A DNA stretch of 64,000 bases from Bacteroidaceae bacterium (GTDB taxonomy: Bacteria > Bacteroidota > Bacteroidia > Bacteroidales > Bacteroidaceae). Both the position numbers and the translations under genes were made by a program. Below are positions 25,705-34,145 of the stretch, in pieces; within the stretch, counting starts at the first letter, position 1; each line of letters begins with the position of its first letter. Location of the stretch: the NCBI GenBank assembly GCA_024398475.1, contig JAKSJB010000005.1, forward strand, positions 66,182 to 130,181. Reading direction: 5' to 3'. The notes under the pieces were generated by a model. The model was not told the origin of the DNA. It ran no database searches and saw only the letters and a program-made list of their open reading frames with translations.

Positions 25705-25790
25705 GTGGACTTGTTGACTCCTGACCGTTCTTGTTTCCTAATAAATCCTAAATTTCCATAAAAAGTTGGTGGTGTGTCAGATTTAATTTG

Positions 25791-25824
25791 TATTTTTGCG
25801 CTGGCATTGTCCGAAGGACATTGC
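25791..25824 (+). promoter_or_regulatory. -7 element and leader hairpin before the GTPase gene
   Basis: TATTTTTG (25791-25798) is a -7 element; a proper TTTG at the right distance is missing. Directly after the predicted start is a stem of GCATTGTCC (25804-25812) and GGACATTGC (25816-25824) with a GAA loop and one internal T-T mismatch. The GAAGGACAT core also occurs in the hairpin after the orphan promoter at 23846-23877. Confidence 0.45.
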
Positions 25825-25859
25825 GATTGGGATTTATATGGTTTTTATTACTTTTGTAT

Positions 25860-27023
25860 ATGGGTATTGGTAATATAATTAAGTTCATTAAGGACGTGAA
25901 GACGGTGAGCGGTCAGACTTCCGGTGCCGGCAAGGCGGAGGGAAACGAGGGGACTGCCATGAACCTGAAGCAGATCATTGAGGATGCTTTCGAAAAGATC
26001 GGTCATGCCAACATCATGATTGCGGGCAAGACGGGTGTGGGTAAATCTACGCTTGTGAATGCTGTGTTCAAGGGTGAGTTGGCTGAAACGGGTGTGGGTA
26101 GGCCTATCACGCAGAACATGAAGGAGTACGCGAAGGAGGGTGAACCGGTTCACATCTTCGACACGAAGGGTTTTGAACTGGGTAACTACAGGCAGGTGAT
26201 ACGTGAACTGAAGGATGAGATTCAACGCAGGAAGCGTCTGGGTGACCCTAAGGAGCAGATTCACCTCATGTGGTTCTGTATCAGTAACGACGGCAAGAGG
26301 CTTGAGGACTCGGAGACTGCTTTCATCGACGAACTGTCGCAGGAGGTGCCTGTGGTGGTGGTTCTGACGAAGAGCGTGGATGCGAAACTGGAGTTCTACA
26401 ACCTGGTGTGCAACGAGTGTCCGAAGGCTACTAAGGTTATTCGTGTGCTGGCGCTGCCTTACGAGACTCCTATCGGTACGATTCCTGCTTTCGGTCTTGA
26501 GGAACTGATTGAGCACAGTTATGAACTGATGCCTGACATTGCGAAGGCTGCTTTGGCGTCGAGTCAGAAGGTGAACGACTCTATAACGAAGCGTGCTGTG
26601 GACAGGGTCATTGCCGTGGCTGCTGCCAGTGCTGCTACCATCGGTGCTACGCCTATCCCTTTTTCCGACGCGGTACTACTCGCTCCCGTACAGATAGGAA
26701 TGATTGCAAGTCTTTGTAAGGTGATGAAGGTGGAGGCTGACCGTCAGTTCATCACTACCTTGGTAAGCAGTGCCGCAGGAGTTATGGGGGCTACAGCAAC
26801 GGGACGCGTGATTGTGAGGGGGCTGCTTAAGTTCATTCCTGAGGCGGGACCTATCATCGGCGGTACTATCAGTGCTGCTACTGCGGGTGTCATTACTTCG
26901 GGTATGGGGTATGCTTTCTACAATGCGGTCAGGTTGCTTCAGGGTAAGGGTATTGACCTGAATGCTGCCAATTTGTCGAAGGAATTCGTGGAACAACTTA
27001 AGAAAACGAAGTTAAAGTTTTGA
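25860..27023 (+). CDS. P-loop GTPase with C-terminal DUF697-like domain
   Basis: From the ATG at 25860 the protein is 387 residues. The GTPase domain has Walker A GKTGVGKS (56-63), the G3 motif DTKG (101-104) and the G4 motif TKSVD (170-174), typical of Era/dynamin-like small GTPases. The C-terminal half is Ala/Gly-rich and amphipathic to hydrophobic (about 210-370), resembling the DUF697 membrane-associated helices of YcjF-like proteins. The cellular role is unknown. The frame is open from 25788, but that start would lie within the promoter. It ends 91 bp before the first possible lon start. Confidence 0.82.
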   Translation: MGIGNIIKFIKDVKTVSGQTSGAGKAEGNEGTAMNLKQIIEDAFEKIGHANIMIAGKTGVGKSTLVNAVFKGELAETGVGRPITQNMKEYAKEGEPVHIFDTKGFELGNYRQVIRELKDEIQRRKRLGDPKEQIHLMWFCISNDGKRLEDSETAFIDELSQEVPVVVVLTKSVDAKLEFYNLVCNECPKATKVIRVLALPYETPIGTIPAFGLEELIEHSYELMPDIAKAALASSQKVNDSITKRAVDRVIAVAAASAATIGATPIPFSDAVLLAPVQIGMIASLCKVMKVEADRQFITTLVSSAAGVMGATATGRVIVRGLLKFIPEAGPIIGGTISAATAGVITSGMGYAFYNAVRLLQGKGIDLNAANLSKEFVEQLKKTKLKF

Positions 27024-27051
27024 GGATTGCTGCCATTTCTAAACTTTTTTG

Positions 27052-27059
27052 TAACTTTG
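27052..27059 (+). promoter_or_regulatory. -7 promoter element of lon
   Basis: TAACTTTG lies about 55-70 bp before the two candidate lon starts (27114 and 27129). The -33 TTTG is not clear. No heat-shock (CIRCE-type) inverted repeat is seen in the leader. Confidence 0.45.
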
Positions 27060-27128
27060 CGACGCATTTCTCTGGATTCAGGGAGATTTTCTGTTTTTCT
27101 ACACAAGAATGAAATGCGACAATTGATT

Positions 27129-29600
27129 ATGGATTTTAACATAGATAAAATATTAGAGGAAAGACTTGGCAAGGGTACGCTCTCCGTGGTTGCTCAGATT
27201 GATGTGAGAAACGCGGAGAATAACGACGTGGAACTGTCGGATGAGGAAATTCCGATTCTGCCCTTGCGTAGCATGATGCTGTTTCCGGGTACTCTGCTGC
27301 CGGTTAACATTGGACGGAAGTCGTCGCTGAAACTGCTGCACGATGCCGAAAAGGGTAATCTTACGATTGGTGTGTTCAGTCAGATTGACGACAACGTGAA
27401 TTCGCCGGAGGATGCCGAACTCTACAGGATGGGCTGTGCGGCGAAGGTGGTGAAGATTCTGGAACTGCCTGACGGCAGCAAGACTGCCTTGCTGCAGGGT
27501 TCATGCCGCGTGGAACTGGTGGACAGCCATTTCAACGGCCGTTACATAGTGGGGCACGTGAGGAAGAATGCGGAGACTCCGGTTCCTTCGTCGGACAGGG
27601 AGTTCAATGCTCTTATCGAGGCTATCAAGGATATTGCGGAAAAGTATATCAAATTGGGTGAGATGCCTGGGTTTGATGCTTCTTTCAGCATCAAGGAGAT
27701 TCCTACCCAGACGTTTACCGTGAACTTCATCTGTTCGAACATTCCGATTGACAACAAGGAGAGGATTGTGCTGCTCGAACAGAACGACATCAAGGATCGT
27801 GCCCAGAAGTTGCTGGAGATCCTGCAGCGTGAGTATCAGTTTGCCAAACTGAAGGCTAACATTCAGATGCGTACTCATGAGGAACTGAGCCGTCAGCAGC
27901 GTGAGTATTTCCTTCAGCAGGAAATCAAGAACATTCAGGAGGAACTGGGTGACGGGGCTGTGTCGGATTGGGAGAAACTTGCTGCCAGGGCTTCGGCGAA
28001 AAACTGGCCTAATGATATTGATACGCTGTTTCATCAGGAACTGACTAAACTGAAGAGGATGTCGGTGAACGTTCCTGACTATCAGTCGCTGAGGGATTAT
28101 CTTGAGACTATGCTTAACCTGCCTTGGAACGAGATGAGCAGGGACAGTATCAGCATGAAGGCTGCTGAACGGCAGTTGAACCATGACCATTACGGCATGG
28201 AGAAGGTGAAGGAGAGGATTCTGGAACATCTTGCCGTAGTGAAGACCAGGGGTGACTTCAAGAGTCCTATCATCTGTCTGTATGGTCCTCCGGGGGTCGG
28301 CAAGACGAGTCTGGGAAAGAGTATTGCTGCTGCCATGAAGAGGAAGTATGTGAGGGTGTCGCTCGGCGGTGTTCACGATGAGTCGGAAATCCGCGGTCAC
28401 AGACGTACTTACATCGGTGCCATGCCCGGACGGATAATCAAGAGTATTCAGACGGCGGGTACGAGCAACCCTGTGTTCATTCTTGACGAAATCGACAAGA
28501 TTGGTCAGATGTCGGCTAACGGTGATCCATCTTCTGCCTTGCTGGAGGTACTGGACCCTGAACAGAATTCTACTTTCCACGATAATTATCTGGACTGTGA
28601 CTATGATCTGTCGCATGTGATGTTTATTGCGACTGCAAACAACATAGGCAGCATACCTGCTCCCCTACTCGACCGTATGGAACTGATTGAGGTCAGCGGC
28701 TATCTTACGGAGGAGAAGATTGAGATTGCCAAGCGGCATCTCATTCCGCAGGAACTGGAAAAACTGGGTATGCAGGACAGCGGCATAAAACTGTCGAAGG
28801 CTGCCATTGAACTTATCATCGAGAACTATACACGTGAATCGGGTGTGCGCGAACTTGACAAGAAGATCAACAAGATGCTGCGCAAACTGACTCTCAGGTA
28901 TGCACGCAATCAGGAATTGCCGGACCATGAACTTGGCAGGCAGGACGTGGTGGATCTGCTGGGTCCTGAACTTTTCAGCCGTGACAGGTATCAAGGCAAC
29001 GAGTATGCGGGTGTCGTGACGGGTCTGGCCTGGACGAGCGTTGGCGGTGAGATTCTGTTTATCGAAACGAGTCTCAGCAAGGGTACGCAGCAGAAACTGA
29101 CGCTGACGGGCAACCTCGGTGACGTGATGAAGGAGTCGGCTGTGCTTTCGCTCGAATATGTGAAAGCCCATGCTGCTGACTATGGTATTGACTCCAGGAT
29201 TTTTGAGAACTGGAACATTCATATTCATGTGCCTGAGGGGGCTGTTCCTAAGGACGGTCCTTCGGCTGGTGTAACTATCACGACTTCTCTTGTGTCGGCT
29301 CTGACTCAGCGCAAGGTGAGGGCTAATCTTGCCATGACCGGCGAAATGACGCTGAGGGGCAAGGTTTTGCCGGTGGGGGGTATCAAGGAAAAGATTCTTG
29401 CTGCAAAGCGTGCGGGTATTACTGACATCATGCTCTCCGTGGAGAACGAGAAGGATATCAAGCAGATTGACGCGAAATACATAAAGGGGGTTACTTTCCA
29501 CTATGTGAAGGATGCTAAGGACGTATTGGACTTCGCTGTCCTCGACTGCAAGGTGGACAATGCCATTGATTTCACATTCGAGAAGGAGAATAAGGATTAA
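27129..29600 (+). CDS. lon: ATP-dependent protease Lon
   Basis: Lon is a cytoplasmic homohexameric AAA+ protease that degrades damaged and regulatory proteins. From the ATG at 27129 it has 823 residues. The N-terminal substrate domain starts at [14 protein letters not shown] and leads through a coiled coil (around [20 protein letters not shown]). Walker A is GPPGVGKT (386-393) and Walker B is [11 protein letters not shown]. The protease domain has the catalytic dyad Ser712 in [10 protein letters not shown] and Lys755 in [10 protein letters not shown]. An in-frame ATG at 27114 would add five residues. The stop codon abuts the tgt start codon. Confidence 0.97.
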   Translation: MDFNIDKILEERLGKGTLSVVAQIDVRNAENNDVELSDEEIPILPLRSMMLFPGTLLPVNIGRKSSLKLLHDAEKGNLTIGVFSQIDDNVNSPEDAELYRMGCAAKVVKILELPDGSKTALLQGSCRVELVDSHFNGRYIVGHVRKNAETPVPSSDREFNALIEAIKDIAEKYIKLGEMPGFDASFSIKEIPTQTFTVNFICSNIPIDNKERIVLLEQNDIKDRAQKLLEILQREYQFAKLKANIQMRTHEELSRQQREYFLQQEIKNIQEELGDGAVSDWEKLAARASAKNWPNDIDTLFHQELTKLKRMSVNVPDYQSLRDYLETMLNLPWNEMSRDSISMKAAERQLNHDHYGMEKVKERILEHLAVVKTRGDFKSPIICLYGPPGVGKTSLGKSIAAAMKRKYVRVSLGGVHDESEIRGHRRTYIGAMPGRIIKSIQTAGTSNPVFILDEIDKIGQMSANGDPSSALLEVLDPEQNSTFHDNYLDCDYDLSHVMFIATANNIGSIPAPLLDRMELIEVSGYLTEEKIEIAKRHLIPQELEKLGMQDSGIKLSKAAIELIIENYTRESGVRELDKKINKMLRKLTLRYARNQELPDHELGRQDVVDLLGPELFSRDRYQGNEYAGVVTGLAWTSVGGEILFIETSLSKGTQQKLTLTGNLGDVMKESAVLSLEYVKAHAADYGIDSRIFENWNIHIHVPEGAVPKDGPSAGVTITTSLVSALTQRKVRANLAMTGEMTLRGKVLPVGGIKEKILAAKRAGITDIMLSVENEKDIKQIDAKYIKGVTFHYVKDAKDVLDFAVLDCKVDNAIDFTFEKENKD

Positions 29601-30734
29601 ATGCTTACATTCCATATAGATAAGGCGGACGAAAAGTGTAATGCCCGTGCCGGTGTTATCAACACGGATCACGGCAGTATTCTCACTCCTATATTCATGC
29701 CGGTGGGTACGCTCGGCAGCGTGAAGGGTGTGCATATGCATGAACTGTGTGACGACATCAAGGCGCAGATCATTCTGGGCAATACTTATCATCTGTACCT
29801 GAGACCGGGACTTGATGTTATACATGCTGCGGGGGGACTGCATAAGTTCAATGGGTTCAACCGTCCGATGCTTACTGACAGCGGTGGCTTTCAGGTGTTT
29901 TCGCTTTCGGGTATCCGCAAGATTAAGCCCGAGGGGGTGGAATTCAGAAGTCACATTGACGGTTCAAGGCATTTCTTCTCTCCTGAGGGGGTGATGGATA
30001 TTGAACGTACAATCGGTGCGGACATAATGATGGCTTTTGATGAGTGTCCTCCGGGTACAAGTGACTTTCAGTATGCCAAGAAGTCCCTGGCTCTTACTGA
30101 ACAGTGGCTCGACAGGTGTATCAGGCGTTTCAACGAGACGGAACCTCTCTACGGATATCATCAGGCTCTGTTCCCTATCGTTCAGGGCTGTACTTTCAGG
30201 GATTTACGGCAAAAGGCTGCTGAAAACATTGCCCGTCTCGGTGCGGAGGGTAATGCTATAGGTGGGTTGGCTGTGGGTGAACCTACTGACGTGATGTATG
30301 AGATGATTGAAGTGGTCAATGAGATTCTGCCTAAGGATAAGCCTCGCTACCTGATGGGGGTGGGTACTCCTCAGAATCTGCTTGAGGGCATTGAACGCGG
30401 AATCGACATGTTTGACTGTGTGATGCCTACACGCAACGGAAGAAATGCGATGCTGTTTACCCGACATGGTACGATGAACATGAAGAACAAGAAATGGGAG
30501 ATGGATTTTTCTCCTCTCGATGAGGAGGGTACGTCTTACGTTGACACTACATATTCGAAGGCATACCTGCACCATCTGTTCAAGGCGCAGGAATTGCTTG
30601 CCCTGCAGATTGCCAGCATACACAACCTGGCATTCTACCTTTGGCTGGTGGGCGAAGCCCGTCAGCATATCATTGCTGGTGACTTCACGGGGTGGAAGGC
30701 TAAAATGGTTGAGGAACTAGGACGAAGGATTTAG
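29601..30734 (+). CDS. tgt: tRNA-guanine transglycosylase (zinc cysteines missing)
   Basis: Tgt swaps guanine 34 of Asp, Asn, His and Tyr tRNAs for the queuosine precursor preQ1. The 377-residue protein has the general acid/base Asp93 in LTDSGGFQVFS, the substrate loop GGLAVGEP and the nucleophile Asp272 in DMFDCVMPTRNGRN. The C-terminal zinc site is altered: where E. coli Tgt has three Cys (302, 304, 307) this protein has Gly310, Ser312 and Asp315, while the fourth ligand His341 remains. The start codon follows the lon stop directly and the stop is one base before the next ATG, so lon-tgt-lptG are tightly linked. Confidence 0.95.
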   Translation: MLTFHIDKADEKCNARAGVINTDHGSILTPIFMPVGTLGSVKGVHMHELCDDIKAQIILGNTYHLYLRPGLDVIHAAGGLHKFNGFNRPMLTDSGGFQVFSLSGIRKIKPEGVEFRSHIDGSRHFFSPEGVMDIERTIGADIMMAFDECPPGTSDFQYAKKSLALTEQWLDRCIRRFNETEPLYGYHQALFPIVQGCTFRDLRQKAAENIARLGAEGNAIGGLAVGEPTDVMYEMIEVVNEILPKDKPRYLMGVGTPQNLLEGIERGIDMFDCVMPTRNGRNAMLFTRHGTMNMKNKKWEMDFSPLDEEGTSYVDTTYSKAYLHHLFKAQELLALQIASIHNLAFYLWLVGEARQHIIAGDFTGWKAKMVEELGRRI

Positions 30735-30735
30735 G

Positions 30736-31884
30736 ATGAGAATCAGACGCAGATATAATCAGAACAAGTTTACGAATTGGTTGACCGAGCATTCTCCGGT
30801 CAATCGACTTGACCGTTATATCATTGCCAAGTTTCTCGGTACTTACTTTTTCTCCATCGCTCTCATCATCTCGATTGCGGTGGTATTTGACTTTAACGAG
30901 AATATCGACAAGTTCCTGTCACACAATGCTCCTCTGTCGGCTATCTGTTTTGATTACTATCTCAACTTCATACCTTATTACTCGAACCTGTTCTCTCAGT
31001 TGTTCGTATTCATCTCGGTAATTTTCTTTACTACCAAACTGGCTGAGAATTCCGAAATCATTGCCATGATGTCTACGGGTATGACTTTTCCGCGGCTGAT
31101 GAGACCTTATATGATTTCGGCGGCTATTATATGTGCGCTGACCTATACTCTCGGGGCTTACGTCATTCCCCGCGGAAATGTCAAGCGTGTGAAGTTTGAG
31201 AATACGTACCGAAGGAAGAACGTGCAGACGTACACAAGGAACGTGCAGATGGAGGTGGACACCGGAGTGATTGCCTATATCGGTACTTACGACGATGTCA
31301 CCAAGACCGGTACGAGTTTCACTCTCGACAAATTCGTAAACAAGAAACTGGTGAGTCACCTGCAATCGAGCGTCATTCAGTATGACTCTCTTTCCGAGGA
31401 GCCTTACCACTGGATTGTGAGATATTATCAGGAGCGCAACCTTCAGGGTATGCATGAGAAAATTGTGAGTGGGACTCAACTCGATACCATCATCAAGATG
31501 GAGCCTCAGGACTTCCTCATCACGAAGGGGCAGCAGCAGACGCTCACCACACCGGAACTTTCGGAATATATTGACCGTCAGAAAGCCCGCGGTTTTGCCA
31601 ACATCAAGGAGTTTGAGGTTGAATACTGGCAGCGCGGCGCTAATTCGTTTGCTGCATTTATCCTTACGGCTATAGGACTTTGCCTGTCTGCCAAGAAGAG
31701 AAAAAACGGAATGGGTATCTCTCTTGGTGTGGGTCTGGCTCTCAGTTTTGCCTATATCATGTTCCAAACCATTTCCTCGACGTTTGCCATCAATGCGGAC
31801 GTGCCTCCGGCTATAGCGGCTTGGATTCCGAACCTTGTGTTCGCCTTGATTGCTATGTATTGCTATAGATTTGCTCCGAAATAG
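30736..31884 (+). CDS. LptG/LptF-type LPS export permease (YjgP/YjgQ family)
   Basis: This 382-residue inner-membrane protein has the usual six-helix pattern. Three N-terminal helices include KFLGTYFFSIALIISIAVVF and the cytoplasmic coupling segment SEIIAMMSTGM. A periplasmic beta-jellyroll domain follows (about 140-285), then three C-terminal helices. LptF and LptG form the permease of the LptB2FG extractor that lifts lipopolysaccharide out of the inner membrane. Location next to tgt and upstream of an lptC-like gene supports this. By eye it is closer to LptG, but F and G cannot be firmly separated. Confidence 0.9.
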   Translation: MRIRRRYNQNKFTNWLTEHSPVNRLDRYIIAKFLGTYFFSIALIISIAVVFDFNENIDKFLSHNAPLSAICFDYYLNFIPYYSNLFSQLFVFISVIFFTTKLAENSEIIAMMSTGMTFPRLMRPYMISAAIICALTYTLGAYVIPRGNVKRVKFENTYRRKNVQTYTRNVQMEVDTGVIAYIGTYDDVTKTGTSFTLDKFVNKKLVSHLQSSVIQYDSLSEEPYHWIVRYYQERNLQGMHEKIVSGTQLDTIIKMEPQDFLITKGQQQTLTTPELSEYIDRQKARGFANIKEFEVEYWQRGANSFAAFILTAIGLCLSAKKRKNGMGISLGVGLALSFAYIMFQTISSTFAINADVPPAIAAWIPNLVFALIAMYCYRFAPK

Positions 31885-31887
31885 ATT

Positions 31888-32622
31888 ATGACGCTGACAA
31901 TTGACATTGGAAATACGGCTATCAAGTATGCGGTGTTCGATAATGACGGAACTATGCTGCAGTATGGAAGGACGGAAGGTCATGACGACGTTTCCGCCAT
32001 TCTGCGTTTATGTACGGACTATGCTCCTGAACATGCTATCATTGCTTCTACTGCAGATGTTTCACGACGTGTACAGGACGAAATCGGGGCTTTGGCCAAA
32101 CATACTGTTGTTCTTGACTCTGCGACTCCCTTACCTATAGAAAATCTCTACCACACTCCTCAGACATTGGGAAAGGACAGGTTAGCTGCTGCTGTTGCGG
32201 CATTTGACCAGACTCATGGCGACACGCTGATTATCGATGTCGGAACTGCAATCACGTATGATTTCATCAACTGTAATGGGCAGTTTCTGGGTGGTAACAT
32301 TTCTCCTGGTGTCAACTTGCGTTTCATGGCGCTTAAGGAACATACGGCAAAACTTCCGCTGATTTCTGCTGAAGGATGTCATCCTGAGTATGGCTGCGAC
32401 ACGGAAACGGCTATTAGATGTGGTGTACTGGACGGAATTAGTTGTGAAATACAGGGGTATATTCGTAAATTTTCTTTAAAATATCCTAATCTTTCCGTAT
32501 TTTTGACGGGTGGAGACCAAATATATTTTGACGAAGCAATAAAAAAGCGTACATTTGCAGACAAATATCTAGTTTTAAAAGGACTTTTCTTGATAATGCA
32601 GTACAACATCAACGCAGATTAA
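31888..32622 (+). CDS. coaX: Type III pantothenate kinase
   Basis: CoaX phosphorylates pantothenate, the first step of coenzyme A synthesis. The 244-residue protein has the ASKHA-fold phosphate loop LTIDIGNTAIKYAVF at the start, the second motif LIIDVGTAITYDF, and GGNISPGVNLRFMALKEHTAKLP. Length and motifs are normal. It lies three bases after the LptG-like gene. The final part of the gene (32460-32620) is more AT-rich than its neighbours. Confidence 0.95.
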   Translation: MTLTIDIGNTAIKYAVFDNDGTMLQYGRTEGHDDVSAILRLCTDYAPEHAIIASTADVSRRVQDEIGALAKHTVVLDSATPLPIENLYHTPQTLGKDRLAAAVAAFDQTHGDTLIIDVGTAITYDFINCNGQFLGGNISPGVNLRFMALKEHTAKLPLISAEGCHPEYGCDTETAIRCGVLDGISCEIQGYIRKFSLKYPNLSVFLTGGDQIYFDEAIKKRTFADKYLVLKGLFLIMQYNINAD

Positions 32623-32657
32623 GTCAGTCTGGACTTCTAACGGGAAACTGAAAAAAA

Positions 32658-34037
32658 ATGAATAGGAAATCAACATATTGCAACATAAACATTTATACTG
32701 CGAAGTTTTTTTTCGCATTGTGCTGTATCTTCATAGCCTCTAATTATGACGTTTATGCCCAGAATGGTATAAACACTCCGTATAGCCGATATGGATTCGG
32801 TATTCAGGCTGACAGGGCCAATGGTTTCAACAAGGGTATGGCTGGGGTGGCCCAGGGATTTCGCGGCGGTCAGATCATCAACGCACAGAACCCTGCGTCT
32901 TATTCTGCTGTTGATTCGCTGACTGCATTGTTCGATTTCGGTCTTTCCTTGCAGAATGGTAATTACAAGATGGGGGATTTGCAGCAAAATGCAAAGAATA
33001 CAAGTCTGGATTATGCTTCATTTCATTTTCGTGCGGCAAGACACGTAGGTGTGGCTCTCGGTATTCTCCCCTACACTAACATCGGCTACAGTTTCAACAC
33101 ATCAAACGAGCAGTTGCCTGGCGACGAGGACAAGACTTCTTCGTATGCTTTCAGCGGTGACGGTGGTCTGCATCAGGTATTTATCGGTGCGGGTTGGCAG
33201 ATTTTAAAACCAATCTCTATCGGATTCAATGCTTCGTATCTCTACGGCAACTATTCGCACACCATGACCAATTCATTCAGTCAGGCTGCTATTTCATCTC
33301 TCGTAAGGGGCTATAATGCCAATATCAGTACTTACATGATTGATTTCGGCCTGCAGTACATTCAGCCGATTTCAAAGAAGGACAAGGTGGTTCTTGGTGT
33401 TTCCTACGGATTAGGACATGACGTGAAAAACAGGGCTATAAGGTATACTGAGGTGTACAACAACTCTTCGGCTGCCGTGGAATCAATCACGGGGGATACG
33501 CTCAAGAATGCGTTCCAGTTGCCTGAAACTTTCGCTGTTGGTGTCACATACTATCACTCTACAAAATGGAAGGTGGGTGCTGACCTTGAACTGCAGAAAT
33601 GGTCGGAATGCCGTTTCCCTATCGAGAATACAGTTGGTGATTATGTGTCTGCTACAGGAGCCCTGTACGACAAAAAGCGGGTGGCTGTAGGTGGCGAATA
33701 TACTCCTAACGTGAACAGTCAGAAATACTTTAATAGGGTTAGTTACAAGTTTGGTGGCTATTATTCTGAATCGTATGCAAGACCTACTTTGGAAAGTGGT
33801 GTCGATACCAAACCTACCGAATTCGGAATTTCTGCCGGTGTGACTCTGCCTATCAGCAATCGCCACACTTGGTACAATGCTCCTAAAATCAACTTAAGTG
33901 TACAGTGGGTTCACACAGATATTCCTTATCTCAGCAATATTAACAATGCCAGACAGACATTGAAGGAGGATTATCTGAAACTGAGTATTGGTCTTACTAT
34001 CAGCGAGAGATGGTTCTATAAATGGAAGGTTGAATAA
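32658..34037 (+). CDS. Outer-membrane beta-barrel protein of unknown function
   Basis: This 459-residue exported protein has a signal peptide of about 34 residues ending DVYAQ. It continues with NTPYSRYGFG and then alternates aromatic and polar residues in the manner of transmembrane beta strands, for example VGVALGILPYTNIGYSF and VDFGLQYIQPISKKDK-like segments. The fold resembles FadL/PorV-type barrels. Its place in a cluster with lptG-like, lptC-like, TPR and PpiD/SurA-like genes suggests a role in outer-membrane biogenesis or surface export. I do not recognise a characterised homologue. Confidence 0.82.
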   Translation: MNRKSTYCNINIYTAKFFFALCCIFIASNYDVYAQNGINTPYSRYGFGIQADRANGFNKGMAGVAQGFRGGQIINAQNPASYSAVDSLTALFDFGLSLQNGNYKMGDLQQNAKNTSLDYASFHFRAARHVGVALGILPYTNIGYSFNTSNEQLPGDEDKTSSYAFSGDGGLHQVFIGAGWQILKPISIGFNASYLYGNYSHTMTNSFSQAAISSLVRGYNANISTYMIDFGLQYIQPISKKDKVVLGVSYGLGHDVKNRAIRYTEVYNNSSAAVESITGDTLKNAFQLPETFAVGVTYYHSTKWKVGADLELQKWSECRFPIENTVGDYVSATGALYDKKRVAVGGEYTPNVNSQKYFNRVSYKFGGYYSESYARPTLESGVDTKPTEFGISAGVTLPISNRHTWYNAPKINLSVQWVHTDIPYLSNINNARQTLKEDYLKLSIGLTISERWFYKWKVE

Positions 34038-34145
34038 ACTTATTCCGTTTTGGATAGTCTAAGACTATAAGTTTTATGATATCATAATTATAAGGAAAGA
34101 GAAAGTAACAGATCTAAACAATTAACAAATCAAAATATAATCACA

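Noticed and set aside
23300..25800. Replication origin or terminus at the composition switch
   Set aside because: No DnaA-box cluster or origin genes are seen, and the bias switches back again near 43 kb and 51 kb, which a single origin or terminus would not do.
25788..25859. Upstream extension of the GTPase gene
   Set aside because: The extra 24 codons start within the promoter -7 region and cover the leader hairpin. The ATG at 25860 begins a normal cytoplasmic GTPase.
27501..28616. 371-codon antisense frame over lon
   Set aside because: Antisense shadow of a conserved AAA+ protease; no promoter or motif.
28665..29954. 429-codon antisense frame over the end of lon and start of tgt
   Set aside because: Both sense frames encode unmistakable proteins, and the antisense product has no recognisable motif. 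It is a by-product of G/T-rich codon use.
30919..31983. 354-codon antisense frame over the LptG-like gene
   Set aside because: Shadow of a membrane protein gene; Arg/His-rich without domain character.
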